Assembly (NCBI GenBank): GCA_026625165.1
Contig: CP112999.1
Location: forward strand, 1,765,288 to 1,829,287
Reading direction: 5' to 3'
Length of the DNA: 64,000 bases
Source of the DNA: Methanoregula sp.
GTDB taxonomy: Archaea > Halobacteriota > Methanomicrobia > Methanomicrobiales > Methanospirillaceae
The translations under genes were made by a program, and so were the position numbers. The notes beneath the pieces were generated by a model. It worked only from the letters and a program-made list of their open reading frames with translations. It was not told the DNA's origin and did not search any database. Below are positions 36,943 to 46,406 of this stretch, one piece after another (within the stretch, counting starts at the first letter, position 1; each line of letters starts with the position of its first letter).

Positions 36943-37911
36943 GTGGAGTTTGAAAAGCTACCGACGGTGCCAACGGCGGATGAGATCCTTGACCGGAGTT
37001 TTCGGCGTGCGGCAAAGAAGAGAAAAGAGAAGGTGAACAAGGACCGGGCGAATGAGGAGTTTGTCAGGGCTGTCAGCCATGCGATCCATGACCGTCTGGT
37101 GTATATCATCCGCGGTTTTCCGGAATTTGAAGAACTCCCTCAGTTTTACCGTGATATGGTGGAGATTTTATACGGCCTTGACCGGATCAAGCAGGCGCTG
37201 GGAGCGGTCGGGTGGGCAGCAAAACACACAAAAATGGTCGGGAGCGAGCTGGCATTCCAGTCAAGGAAAGCCCCGGACCCGCTCGTAGTGCGCAAGCGGG
37301 CGGTTGCCCGTCTCGCCTCCATGGTCCACCAGATCGACAAGGACCTGCTGTTTTTGAACGAGGTGCGCAATGTCCTGCGGCAGCTTCCTCATATCGATGA
37401 TGCATTTACCATTGTGATTGCAGGGTACCCGAATGTCGGCAAATCGTCATTCATCCGCCGGGTTTCCACGGCAACCCCGGAAATTGCATCCTACCCGTTC
37501 ACCACAAAGGGTGTGATTGTCGGGCACCGGGATACAGGAAGGGACCGGGTCCAGTTTGTCGATACCCCCGGGATCCTCGACCGCCCGGGTGACGAGCGCA
37601 ACGCGATTGAGCAGCAGGCACTTTCTGCTGTAATGAATGTGGCTGACGTGATCCTCTTTATAATTGACCCGTCGGGACACTGCGGGTATCCCATGGAGGC
37701 GCAGCAGCACCTGCTCGAAGAAGTGAAAGGACTGGTCGGGATTCCCATCGTCATCGTTGCAAACAAATCAGATATCACCCGGACCGATCAGTATGATTCG
37801 ATGTCAACGGAAAGCGGGGAGGGTGTCGATGAGGTGCTCGATCAACTTCTCTCCTACCGTCCCGCGCCTACAAAAGTGACGAAAGCGCCCACCCCAGGGC
37901 AAATCCGGTAA
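36943..37911 (+). CDS. NOG1-like GTPase
   Basis: 322 aa from GTG 36943. N-terminal helical region (1-~155) typical of NOG1, then the G domain: G1 'GYPNVGKSS' (~165-173), G3 'DTPG', G4 'NKSD' (~273-276). NOG1 proteins act in large ribosomal subunit assembly. The last 44 nt overlap the convergent presenilin-like gene. Confidence 0.9.
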   Translation: MEFEKLPTVPTADEILDRSFRRAAKKRKEKVNKDRANEEFVRAVSHAIHDRLVYIIRGFPEFEELPQFYRDMVEILYGLDRIKQALGAVGWAAKHTKMVGSELAFQSRKAPDPLVVRKRAVARLASMVHQIDKDLLFLNEVRNVLRQLPHIDDAFTIVIAGYPNVGKSSFIRRVSTATPEIASYPFTTKGVIVGHRDTGRDRVQFVDTPGILDRPGDERNAIEQQALSAVMNVADVILFIIDPSGHCGYPMEAQQHLLEEVKGLVGIPIVIVANKSDITRTDQYDSMSTESGEGVDEVLDQLLSYRPAPTKVTKAPTPGQIR

Positions 37912-38761
37912 GCGTGCCGCCGTTGAGGGGCGGGAGCCCTGCCTGGGGGCGTCCCGAATTCACAAAATACAGGAGCACCACGAGCCCGGCCAGCGAGCCG
38001 ATGATTGCACCAATGGCTGGCAGGTTGATAAATCCCAGCACCCGGTAGCCCTTCATAAAGACATTGGCAGACACGACGAGGATGGAGGGCATGATAAGAT
38101 CGCCCATCCCCATGATGAATGCAGCCCGCTCTCCTCCTTCTTCCAGCTTCCCGATGCCCTCGCGTATGAACGAATAGTCACGCCTCTTGGGGATCACAAA
38201 GAGGATCGGTGTTTTAAGGTCGATGACCCCTTCAGCAAGCGTGATCATGTGTTTGGTCTTGTACACCGAGATCGCGTCGTAGACTGCAAGAAGAATCAGC
38301 AGGACGACAACCGGGACAATATCGAGCGAAACACCGAAGATGGATGCCACGCCCGCGGCGATGAGTACCCCGAGCGTATCGATCACGTACCATTCAGGGT
38401 ATTTATAGAGCAGGACTGTCGCGCCAAGAGAGAGCGCGAGCATCAGCAGGACCGCGGCATCCGTCATGCCGATAGCGGTATTGACGATCGCCGAGAATAT
38501 ATAGCAGAACGAGAGAAAAATGGAGACGGCGATCACAAGAGCAATAATCTTTTTTAAGCCAAATCTGATGAGCAGGAGCAAAAAGCCGGTGAAGACCAGC
38601 AGGATGAGAACAAATATGCCGATGTTTGCCACTGAAGTTGGGTCCTCAAAGGCCGTGATGCCGGCTTCCTGCACCGGAAGCGAGAGGACGAGCGCCACAA
38701 TCTCGACGAGAATCAGCAGCAGTGGCATGGCAAGGAACGGGATAAGTCGTTTGTAGTCCAT
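37868..38761 (-). CDS. Presenilin-like intramembrane aspartyl protease (A22 family)
   Basis: 297 aa, nine predicted membrane segments. Catalytic aspartates D162 ('AVYDAISVYKTKH') and D221 ('GMGDLIMPS', the GxGD motif) and a C-terminal 'AGLPPLNGG', a variant of the PAL motif. The residue positions nearly match those I recall for the crystallised archaeal homologue of Methanoculleus. It cleaves peptides within the membrane; natural substrates unknown. Confidence 0.88.
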   Translation of the reverse strand: MDYKRLIPFLAMPLLLILVEIVALVLSLPVQEAGITAFEDPTSVANIGIFVLILLVFTGFLLLLIRFGLKKIIALVIAVSIFLSFCYIFSAIVNTAIGMTDAAVLLMLALSLGATVLLYKYPEWYVIDTLGVLIAAGVASIFGVSLDIVPVVVLLILLAVYDAISVYKTKHMITLAEGVIDLKTPILFVIPKRRDYSFIREGIGKLEEGGERAAFIMGMGDLIMPSILVVSANVFMKGYRVLGFINLPAIGAIIGSLAGLVVLLYFVNSGRPQAGLPPLNGGTLTGFALGWALSSLL

Positions 38762-38815
38762 GGGGTGTCTCCAGCTATAGTTAGCTTAATTACTGTATCT
38801 CCATCATCTAAAAGC

Positions 38816-39130
38816 ATGGAGATTCGTGAATACTTCATTGATATCGTTCTCACGGTGGTCATGATCGTCTCCACCCTCGTGCTCATCCTCCGTTTCTGGC
38901 AGGACTTCACCATAGCCGTCGCTGCCATCCTCATGATGCTCTCGCTGGGCGGACTCTTTCTTTCCATGCACGTGAAGGTCAGGAAGCTTGAACGCAGCGT
39001 AATTTCGCGCGAGCGCGTGCTCCGCTCTAACCTCGAAGAGATCTCAAAGAGGATGGCGCAGAAGCATGACATGGCAATCACCCACCTCGATGAACTGATC
39101 GGTGAATATTCCAAACGGGTGTACCGGTAA
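38816..39130 (+). CDS. Small membrane protein with coiled-coil tail
   Basis: 104 aa from ATG 38816. Two hydrophobic segments ('YFIDIVLTVVMIVSTLVLIL' and 'FTIAVAAILMMLSLGGLF') are followed by a charged helical tail ('LERSVISRERVLRSNLEE'). Not recognised; probably a lineage-specific inner-membrane protein. Immediately precedes the FEN-1 gene. Confidence 0.6.
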   Translation: MEIREYFIDIVLTVVMIVSTLVLILRFWQDFTIAVAAILMMLSLGGLFLSMHVKVRKLERSVISRERVLRSNLEEISKRMAQKHDMAITHLDELIGEYSKRVYR

Positions 39131-39157
39131 CTTTTTGTCTGTCAGCCGGGAGTGTTC

Positions 39158-40159
39158 ATGGGCGTCGCACTTAGGGATATCATCATTGATTATAAATCGC
39201 CCGTGAGCTGGGACGCGCTTTCAGGTGTGGCAGCGATTGACGCGAATAACGCGCTCTACCAGTTCCTGACGATCATCCGCCAACCGGACGGCACGCCGCT
39301 GATGGACCGCACAGGGCGGGTGACGTCCCATCTCTCGGGAATCCTTTTCCGTACGACAAACTTCATGGAAAAAGGGATCCGGCCGGTCTTTGTTTTCGAT
39401 GGAGTCCCGACCGATCTCAAGAAGGCAACCATCGACCTGCGCAGGAAGACCAGAACGGATGCACACGAACGGTGGAAGGATGCAGTTGAGCGCGGGGATG
39501 ACGAGGAGGCATATAAGCAGGCGCGGGCGTCCACCCGCGTGGATGCGGAAGTGATACGGACGTCACAGGATCTCCTCCGGCTTATGGGCATTCCTTATCT
39601 CCAGGCACCCGGGGAGGGGGAGGCGCAGGCAGCGCATATGGCGGCAAAGGGGGATGTGCGGTATGTGATATCCCAGGACTATGATACGCTCCTCTTCGGG
39701 ACGCCCACGCTGGTAAGAAACCTTACAGTGAGCGGGAAGCGGAAGATCCACGGGCGCACCATCACTGTCAATCCCGAACGCATCATCCTTGCCGACCTGC
39801 TTGGGGGGATGCAACTCACAAGGGAGCAGCTCATCGAGATCGGGATCCTTATCGGGACGGATTTCAATGAAGGGGTAACCGGGATCGGGCCCAAGACCGC
39901 CCTCAAGATCGTGCAGAAAGGGGAGTTTATGTATAAGTTACGGGAAAAGCTGCCTGACTTTGACCCGGAGCCTATCCGTGACCTCTTCCTCCACCCTGCG
40001 GTGACCGATTCCTATGACCTCTCATGGAACCGGCCGGATGTGGAGGGCATTGTGCAGCTCCTCTGCGGCACCTATGACTTTTCCGAAGAGCGGGTACGGA
40101 AGGTACTCGAAGGGTTCACCGTAAAGGCAGGGCAGAAGACGCTGGAAGGATGGTTTTAA
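39158..40159 (+). CDS. fen: Flap endonuclease 1
   Basis: 333 aa from ATG 39158; the upstream GTG at 39152 is rejected because the mature enzyme must start at Gly2 ('MGVALRDII'). N-domain '[15 protein letters not shown]', I-domain '[13 protein letters not shown]' and '[12 protein letters not shown]', then HhH '[10 protein letters not shown]'. The C-terminal 'QKTLEGWF' is a PCNA-interacting box. Removes 5' flaps during Okazaki fragment processing. Confidence 0.95.
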   Translation: MGVALRDIIIDYKSPVSWDALSGVAAIDANNALYQFLTIIRQPDGTPLMDRTGRVTSHLSGILFRTTNFMEKGIRPVFVFDGVPTDLKKATIDLRRKTRTDAHERWKDAVERGDDEEAYKQARASTRVDAEVIRTSQDLLRLMGIPYLQAPGEGEAQAAHMAAKGDVRYVISQDYDTLLFGTPTLVRNLTVSGKRKIHGRTITVNPERIILADLLGGMQLTREQLIEIGILIGTDFNEGVTGIGPKTALKIVQKGEFMYKLREKLPDFDPEPIRDLFLHPAVTDSYDLSWNRPDVEGIVQLLCGTYDFSEERVRKVLEGFTVKAGQKTLEGWF

Positions 40160-40273
40160 ACCTAAGATAAAAATTTCAGGAATAAGGAAGGCACTGGAAC
40201 GAAGAAACCTAATTCCTCCACCATTAAGGAAACCGGCCCCCATATGAACACATATAAACCCCGGTAAGATGCA

Positions 40274-40283
40274 TTTTTTATAC
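40274..40283 (+). promoter_or_regulatory. TATA-like box before ycaO
   Basis: TTTTTTATAC ~50 nt upstream of ATG 40332; the leader holds GTGAT/ATCAC arms around a 10-nt loop and a GGTGACC ribosome site. The rest of the 172-bp gap after fen holds nothing else clear. Confidence 0.35.
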
Positions 40284-40331
40284 CAGCATTGTGATCCGGT
40301 CAAAAATCACATGATTACCCGGTGACCTCCC

Positions 40332-41543
40332 ATGCAGCTCCAACCCTGTAAAAAAACGTACAACCAAGAGACCCAGCGGGCATTACCGCTGAGTGAAACC
40401 CTTGCCCGGATCGAACCGAAAGTACCTGCAGCAGGGATAACACGGGTCGCCGACATCACAAACCTTGACCGGGTCGGCATCCCGGTCTTTTCCTGCATAC
40501 GGCCGACCGCCGAAGACGGGGCGATTACGGTATACAATGGCAAAGGGGCCACAGTCGAGGAGTCCCGGATCTCGGCGATTATGGAAGGGATTGAGCGGTA
40601 TTGTGCAGAGGTGCATGACCGCAGGGTTGAAAGGGGACATTATTACGAGATGTTCGGGAAAGGGCGGATCGTCGATCCCCGTGATATGATCCTCCCAAGC
40701 GATGCAGATCCTGACCAGATCCTCCCGTGGTTTGAGGGATATGATATTGTAAACGATGAGCAGGTCCTTGTCCCTGCACAGGCAGTCTTCCATCCCCTGC
40801 CTCCCCATTACCGCTCGCTGTTCCGTACCAACACCAACGGCCTTGCATCGGGAAACACCATGGAAGAGGCGATCTTTCACGCCCTTGCTGAAGTGATCGA
40901 GCGGGACGCATGGTCGCTTGTCGAGGCATCGAGAGACACCGGGCAAAACGTGATACATATTGATGATCCGCTCATCAACGACATGCAGAAGAAATTTGCC
41001 GATGCGCAGGTCGAGGTTACTGTCCGCGATATCACATCCGACATCGGCATCCCCACGATGGCGGCAGTCGCCGATGACGTGCTCTTAAAAGACCCCATCC
41101 TCCTCACCATGGGTATGGGGACACACACGAGCAAACGGGTTGCGGTCATGCGGGCGCTCACTGAGGTGGCGCAGAGCAGGCTCACCCAGATCCATGGTGC
41201 GCGTGAAGATACAACGATCGCACAACTGCGCAAGAAGATGGGATATGAAAGGGCAAAACGAATGAATGCGTACTGGTTTAAGGATAACGGGACAGTCGAT
41301 TACAGCACGCTCCGTTCCTGCGACAGCGATGATTTCTTAAAAGATATCCGGATTATGACGGATGCCTTAAAAAAGAGGGGTCTGGACCGTGTCATTGTCA
41401 TCGACCTGAGCCGGGACGAGATAGGCATCCCTGTCGTCCGGGTGGTTGTCCCCGGCCTTGAATCGTACGCGATGGACCAGGAACGCAAGGGGAACAGGGT
41501 AAAATATGCACAGGATCACGGTTTTTCTAGGGCCAAGTCTTGA
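40332..41543 (+). CDS. ycaO: YcaO-family protein (McrA thioglycine formation)
   Basis: 403 aa. YcaO ATP-binding residues are in 'EESRISAIMEGIERYCAE' (~76-93) and 'ALAEVIERDAW' (~184-194), with 'TNTNGLASGNTMEEA'. With TfuA it installs the thioglycine in the alpha subunit of methyl-coenzyme M reductase, as shown genetically in Methanosarcina. Overlaps tfuA by 38 nt. Confidence 0.93.
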   Translation: MQLQPCKKTYNQETQRALPLSETLARIEPKVPAAGITRVADITNLDRVGIPVFSCIRPTAEDGAITVYNGKGATVEESRISAIMEGIERYCAEVHDRRVERGHYYEMFGKGRIVDPRDMILPSDADPDQILPWFEGYDIVNDEQVLVPAQAVFHPLPPHYRSLFRTNTNGLASGNTMEEAIFHALAEVIERDAWSLVEASRDTGQNVIHIDDPLINDMQKKFADAQVEVTVRDITSDIGIPTMAAVADDVLLKDPILLTMGMGTHTSKRVAVMRALTEVAQSRLTQIHGAREDTTIAQLRKKMGYERAKRMNAYWFKDNGTVDYSTLRSCDSDDFLKDIRIMTDALKKRGLDRVIVIDLSRDEIGIPVVRVVVPGLESYAMDQERKGNRVKYAQDHGFSRAKS

Positions 41544-42159
41544 CCGAAAAGAGGCCGAGCAGATCCTTTCCGCCACGTATCTCCCACCCGCAAAGCGCGG
41601 CGACCTCCTCGCTGCTGCCAAAAATGGTGCAACCATCATCTGCCTGATCGATGGCGTGTTCCACCAGGAATCCGCCGTTGCCCACCGTGAAATTCTCAGT
41701 GCGCTACGGCAGGGCATCCGGGTGATCGGCGCATCAAGCATGGGAGCTCTCCGGGCTGCTGAGATGGACACGCTGGGTATGGAAGGCGTCGGTGAGATCT
41801 ATCGTATGTATAAAACCGGCGATCTTGTCTCGGATGACGAAGTGGCATTAATCTTTGATCCGGTCACCGGTGCAGCGCTTTCAGAACCGTTAATCAATAT
41901 ACGGTGCGCCCTCAAAAAGGCCCGTGAGGAAGGGATCATCGACACGAAAGCCCATGACGCACTCCTTGCCGCAGCACGCTCCGTGTTCTACCCGCAGAGA
42001 ACATACAGCCGGATTGTTGCGGTTACCGGCGACAACATCAATGCCGGGATGCGTGAACGGTTCCTGTCATGGGTCAAAACCGAACCCTGCGACCAGAAAA
42101 GGATCGATGCAATCGCTGCCCTGACAAGCCTGAGCCGGATCCCACCTGATAAAAAATAA
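41506..42159 (+). CDS. tfuA: TfuA-like protein
   Basis: 217 aa. TfuA core 'VFLGPSLDRKEAEQIL' at the N-terminus and 'VIGASSMGALRAAEM' (~76-90). Partner of YcaO; presumed to deliver the sulfur for backbone thioamidation. Ends against the stop of the convergent phosphatidyltransferase gene. Confidence 0.93.
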   Translation: MHRITVFLGPSLDRKEAEQILSATYLPPAKRGDLLAAAKNGATIICLIDGVFHQESAVAHREILSALRQGIRVIGASSMGALRAAEMDTLGMEGVGEIYRMYKTGDLVSDDEVALIFDPVTGAALSEPLINIRCALKKAREEGIIDTKAHDALLAAARSVFYPQRTYSRIVAVTGDNINAGMRERFLSWVKTEPCDQKRIDAIAALTSLSRIPPDKK

Positions 42160-42756
42160 TTACTCCACTTTTCTCCAGACAAATAAAAACCGCTGGATCG
42201 CAGTGAAATGCCCGAAAACCCCGAACAGGACAAGGAGCCATCCAAGCCAGCTCAGCCCGTAAATGCTATAGGGCACAAACAGCCCGATGATCCCTACAAC
42301 GAGGATCAAGACGAGGCGATCTGCCCGGCCCAGCAATCCGCCATAATACCGTCCCACACCGACAGCCTGCGCCTGCGTACCGAGATATGATGCCATCAGA
42401 ACCCCGGTAAGTGCGAAAACGCCAATCTGCCAAGGAACCAGTCCCCCTGCGAAGATCCCAGTGATAATGAAGATATCCGCGTAACGGTCGACCGCATGGT
42501 CAAGGAAATCGCCCCTCGTGCTCTGGACCTTCATCTCCCGTGCCACTGCCCCGTCCATCGCATCGCAGAATGCATTGAGGGCGACTGCCACAATTGCCCA
42601 TAACTCCACTCCGAGGTAAAACAGGAACCCGGCGGCAGCCGATGCAATGAGCGCCGCGATTGTAAAAAAGTTCGGCGTCAGCCTGCACCTGATTGCGATA
42701 GAGACCATCGGGTCGAACCAGACTTTTACATAAGACCGGTACTGGTCAAGTGTCAC
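42160..42756 (-). CDS. CDP-alcohol phosphatidyltransferase (archaetidylinositol-phosphate synthase type)
   Basis: 198 aa, about six membrane helices. Full catalytic motif D-x2-D-G-x2-A-R-x8-G-x3-D-x3-D is visible: 'DAMDGAVAR' then 'GDFLDHAVD' (~64-90). It transfers an archaetidyl group from CDP-archaeol to a polar head. Head-group specificity is not decided by sequence alone. Overlaps the kinase gene by 4 nt. Confidence 0.88.
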   Translation of the reverse strand: MTLDQYRSYVKVWFDPMVSIAIRCRLTPNFFTIAALIASAAAGFLFYLGVELWAIVAVALNAFCDAMDGAVAREMKVQSTRGDFLDHAVDRYADIFIITGIFAGGLVPWQIGVFALTGVLMASYLGTQAQAVGVGRYYGGLLGRADRLVLILVVGIIGLFVPYSIYGLSWLGWLLVLFGVFGHFTAIQRFLFVWRKVE

Positions 42757-43265
42757 ATTCCCGCCTCCACAAACATTGACCAGTCGATCCTGCCGAACTC
42801 TGCCGGAATCTCATCGTGTACGAACCGTTCAATCCGGGTGGCGCAATACGCCGGCTTGAGGGCAGTGGTGTCAATTTCAAGGATATGTGAGGGGTCATGC
42901 ATATCGACCGTCTCGATCAGGCAGACATCCAGCGCTTCAGCCTCCACGTTCTCCGAGACCTTTGTTGCAGGGTAGTTCCGTTTCATGAGCCGTTTTTTCA
43001 GTTCGTCGGGGCGGCACCGGAGCACTACGACACGGTCGCAGGACAGCAGGTGTGAAAAATGACCTTCCACAAAACCGTCCACCCGGGGAAACTCGCGGGC
43101 CCACTTTACCGCATCGAACTCCTGTGTATGCCGGTCTTCGTCTTCTCCGGTGATATAGGGTTTTACCGTGTCAACGAGGCGGACAATCGTATGCCCGCGG
43201 CGGGCAAGCTCGTCTGCCACCATGGATTTTCCAGTGCCGGGTGTCCCGGTGATACCGCACATCAT
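42753..43265 (-). CDS. Adenylate-kinase-like (AK6/Fap7-type) protein
   Basis: 170 aa. P-loop 'GTPGTGKS' (~7-14), LID-type 'KRLMKRNYPATKVSENVEAE' in pieces (~90-110). Archaeal AK6/Fap7 homologues link nucleotide kinase activity to small-subunit ribosome maturation. It overlaps hisC by 4 nt. Confidence 0.88.
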   Translation of the reverse strand: MMCGITGTPGTGKSMVADELARRGHTIVRLVDTVKPYITGEDEDRHTQEFDAVKWAREFPRVDGFVEGHFSHLLSCDRVVVLRCRPDELKKRLMKRNYPATKVSENVEAEALDVCLIETVDMHDPSHILEIDTTALKPAYCATRIERFVHDEIPAEFGRIDWSMFVEAGM

Positions 43266-44317
43266 AAACCGTTAATCGCTGAAATGAAGAGTTCGTTCTC
43301 CCAGTCCTCCCCGATGCTGACCCTGATATAATGGTCGGGGAGCCCGGCAAAACTTTTACACGAGCGGACGATAACACCCTTGCGGGCGAGTTTCTCTACC
43401 ATCTGATCACCGGTACAGGGAGATACATCCACCATCACGAAGTTTGCGTCAGACGGCATAACCGGGTACTTCACTTCATGAGAGAACAGTCTTCTCCACC
43501 GTTTCACCTGCGCGATGTAGCGCGCCGCGTGCTCCGAATCCGCAATCGCGTGTGCAGCTGCAGCAGCGGACACAGTATTGACCGTAAACGGGGTACCTGC
43601 TCTCTGGTAGTATGGCACGAGCCATGCGGGCACAAATGCATACCCGATACGGAGCCCGGCAAGTGAGTGCACCTTGGAAAATGTCCGGCCGAGGATCAGG
43701 TTATCAAACTTTTTTGTGAGCGGGAGATAATCCAGATCAGAGAATTCCACGTAGGCGTTGTCAAGGAACAGGACCCCTCCTATCCCTTCGAGCACCTCTT
43801 TTACCCCATCGACCGGCGTCGCATTGCCGGTCGGGTTGTTCGGGGAGCACAGGATCGTGACCTTAGCCTTTTTGCCGGCATGGGCAAGTGCCTTTGCATT
43901 GACTGAAAAATCCTTTTCCCTGGAGACCGTAACAACGTTTGCCCCCTGAGCTCTCGCTGCAAGTGCGTAAAAAGAGAAGGTCGGCGTGGCGATTACGACA
44001 GTCTCACCGGGTTCAACCAGCGTCCTTATGACCGTTTCGATGACCCCGTCCATACCGACACCGGTGACAAACGGGTAATCACCGTAATGTGCTTTAAGTG
44101 CACTTGTAAGGATATCCACATGTTCATCGGGATACCGGTTCGCCTGCCGAAGCGCCGTTTCCGCAGCTGTTATTGCCCGGGGTGACGGGGGCTCCGGGTT
44201 CTCGTTGCTTGCAAGCCGTGCGATGGGGGAGATGTTGTACTCTCCCGCGATCTCTTCTGCCTTTCTGGCAAATACATAACCGCCCTGTTTATAGCACGGC
44301 CTGACCAAGCGCTCCAT
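43262..44317 (-). CDS. hisC: Histidinol-phosphate aminotransferase
   Basis: 351 aa PLP enzyme: 'LASNENPEPPSPRA' (~36-49), PLP Lys in 'LGRTFSKVHSLAGLRIG', 'CSPNNPTGN'. Converts imidazole-acetol phosphate and glutamate to histidinol phosphate. Overlaps argD by 29 nt, forming an amino-acid operon. Confidence 0.93.
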   Translation of the reverse strand: MERLVRPCYKQGGYVFARKAEEIAGEYNISPIARLASNENPEPPSPRAITAAETALRQANRYPDEHVDILTSALKAHYGDYPFVTGVGMDGVIETVIRTLVEPGETVVIATPTFSFYALAARAQGANVVTVSREKDFSVNAKALAHAGKKAKVTILCSPNNPTGNATPVDGVKEVLEGIGGVLFLDNAYVEFSDLDYLPLTKKFDNLILGRTFSKVHSLAGLRIGYAFVPAWLVPYYQRAGTPFTVNTVSAAAAAHAIADSEHAARYIAQVKRWRRLFSHEVKYPVMPSDANFVMVDVSPCTGDQMVEKLARKGVIVRSCKSFAGLPDHYIRVSIGEDWENELFISAINGL

Positions 44318-45431
44318 CGATCACCTCAATCACACGGTCAATCTCTGTATCAGTGATGACGAGTGGAGGGACCAGCCGCAGGTTGCCGTCCGCCGCACAG
44401 TTGACAAGGACTCCCTGCTCCGCACACGCCTTCTGGATCCCCGGGCATGTCTCTCCGGCCGTGACGCCGATCATCAGTCCCCTGACACGGGGATTGTACT
44501 TTGCAAGACCTTTTTTGAATTTCTCCCCTTTCCGGGGTATGTCGGGCAGGACCTGTTCGATCACCCCGATCGTCGCAAGCCCTGCGGCACATGCAAGGGG
44601 TCCCCCGGCAAAGGTGCTGCCATGCTCGCTCTTTGCAAACTCGAGCCCGTCGCGGGCGATGAGCGCTCCCACGGGAAAGCCGCTTGCAATCCCTTTTGCA
44701 AGCGTCACAATATCCGGTTTCACTTTCGTTTGCTGGATCGCAAGCCACGTACCGGTACGGCCCATACCCGTCTGGACCTCATCGGCAATCATGAGCGCCC
44801 CTGTACGGTCGCACACCTCGCGTACCCCTTCAAGGAAGCTGTCGGGTGGAATGATAATCCCCGCCTCGCCCTGGATCGGTTCGACAATGACGCCGGCCGT
44901 ATCATTATCCACTACCTTTTTAAGCCCTTCAAGGTCCCCATAGCCGACAAAGGTGCACGAAATACCGAGCGGTTCGAACGGTTCGCGGATTGCAGGTTTG
45001 TGCGTCACCGCAAGCGAGCCGATCGTCCGCCCGTGGAACCCATGGGTGAAGGCTACGAATTTCTTCTTTTTGGTCCGGACCCGGGCAAGCTTCATGGCGC
45101 CATCGGTTGCTTCAGCCCCCGAGTTTGAGAAGAACGCCTTGTGCATCCCAGTGATCTCCACCAGTTTTTTTGCGAGGAGGCCCTGGTGGGGCACGTAGTA
45201 TAGGTTTGAGCAGTGGATCAGCTCATGCGCCTGGTCGCAGATCGCTTTGACTACCTCAGGGTGGCAGTGGCCGGTGCTGCAGACCGCGATGCCTGCCACG
45301 CAGTCAATGTATTCCTTTCCTTCAGCGTCCCAGACCTTTGACCCTTTTCCTTTGACCAGTGCCATGTCCCTTGAGAAGGCAGGCATGAAATAGCGCTCAT
45401 CAAGATCCCTGAACACTTTTGTTTTTTCCAT
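44289..45431 (-). CDS. argD: Acetylornithine aminotransferase
   Basis: 380 aa from ATG 45431 (a GTG lies 9 nt upstream). Class III PLP enzyme: 'FFSNSGAEATDGAMKLAR', 'EPIQGEAGI', 'MIADEVQTGMGRTG', PLP Lys in 'TLAKGIASGFPVGA'. Acts in arginine synthesis; bacterial homologues also serve lysine synthesis (DAP pathway). Confidence 0.92.
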   Translation of the reverse strand: MEKTKVFRDLDERYFMPAFSRDMALVKGKGSKVWDAEGKEYIDCVAGIAVCSTGHCHPEVVKAICDQAHELIHCSNLYYVPHQGLLAKKLVEITGMHKAFFSNSGAEATDGAMKLARVRTKKKKFVAFTHGFHGRTIGSLAVTHKPAIREPFEPLGISCTFVGYGDLEGLKKVVDNDTAGVIVEPIQGEAGIIIPPDSFLEGVREVCDRTGALMIADEVQTGMGRTGTWLAIQQTKVKPDIVTLAKGIASGFPVGALIARDGLEFAKSEHGSTFAGGPLACAAGLATIGVIEQVLPDIPRKGEKFKKGLAKYNPRVRGLMIGVTAGETCPGIQKACAEQGVLVNCAADGNLRLVPPLVITDTEIDRVIEVIDGALGQAVL

Positions 45432-45475
45432 TTCAACCACGGTTTTTCTTTAAAAGATGTTTTATTTCCCTTGTC

Positions 45476-46393
45476 TTATTCGTATTCGATTGTCGCCGGA
45501 GGTTTTGCAGTGATATCGTACACCACACGGGCGACACTCGGGATATCTGCGGTGATCCTTGATCCGATCTTCACAAGCTGCGCAAACGGGATATCGAGAG
45601 GATCGGCGGTCATGCCATCGCGGGAGTTCACAGCACGGATGGCAACAATCCACCCGTGGATTCGGTTGTCCCCTTTAACCCCGGTGCCAAGCCCAAGAAG
45701 CGCGGCAAAGCACTGCCATGGCCGGTACTGTTCCACCAGTTCATTTTCAACAATCCAGTTCGCTTCGCGGATGACCTCAACTTTCTCCTTGGTAACTTCA
45801 CCTAATACGCGAACGGCAAGCCCGGGGCCCGGGAATGGCATCCGGTGCTGGATCTCCTTTGGCAGCCCAAGAGCCCCGGCCACTTCCCGGACCTCGTCCT
45901 TGTAGAGGTCTCGGATGGGTTCGATGACCCGTGTAAATTCCATGTGAAGCGGCATACCGCCGACATTGTGGTGGCTTTTTATCCCGCCCTCGCTCTCGAT
46001 CCGGTCGGGGTAGATAGTACCCTGCAGCAGGCACCGTGCTCCATGCTTTTTTGCTTCCCGCTCAAAGACACGTATGAACCGTTCGCCTATTGCCTTGCGC
46101 TTTGCTTCAGGATCAGTGATCCCTTTGAGCGCTGCGAGGAATTCATCGCCTGCGTCAACAATCTGGAGGTGAATGGAGCCAAATGTAATCCTGATGCGTT
46201 CGGTCTCTCCTTTCCGCATAAGGCCTGTGTCGATATAAATGGGGATGAGCCGTTCGCTGATCGCCCGGGCAGCAATGGCGGCACAGACAGAACTGTCAAC
46301 GCCACCGGAAAGGGCCATAACGACCTTGTCGTTACCCGCTGCATTTTTGATCTCCTCTGCAGCCTGCTGGATGAATTTTTCCGTATTGACCAT
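45476..46393 (-). CDS. guaAb: GMP synthase subunit B (ATP-PPase)
   Basis: 305 aa from ATG 46393; the frame is open further upstream but overlaps pyrG. PP-loop '[13 protein letters not shown]' (~25-37) and C-terminal dimerisation domain '[16 protein letters not shown]'. In archaea the glutaminase is a separate protein (subunit A), not seen here. Aminates XMP to GMP. Confidence 0.95.
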   Translation of the reverse strand: MVNTEKFIQQAAEEIKNAAGNDKVVMALSGGVDSSVCAAIAARAISERLIPIYIDTGLMRKGETERIRITFGSIHLQIVDAGDEFLAALKGITDPEAKRKAIGERFIRVFEREAKKHGARCLLQGTIYPDRIESEGGIKSHHNVGGMPLHMEFTRVIEPIRDLYKDEVREVAGALGLPKEIQHRMPFPGPGLAVRVLGEVTKEKVEVIREANWIVENELVEQYRPWQCFAALLGLGTGVKGDNRIHGWIVAIRAVNSRDGMTADPLDIPFAQLVKIGSRITADIPSVARVVYDITAKPPATIEYE

Positions 46394-46406
46394 AGGATTC
46401 CCGCCG

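Noticed and set aside
36897-37109. Upstream extension of the CBS-domain gene to position 37109
   Set aside because: It would lie wholly inside the NOG1-like GTPase on the other strand and has no domain; ATG 36896 gives the family N-terminus.
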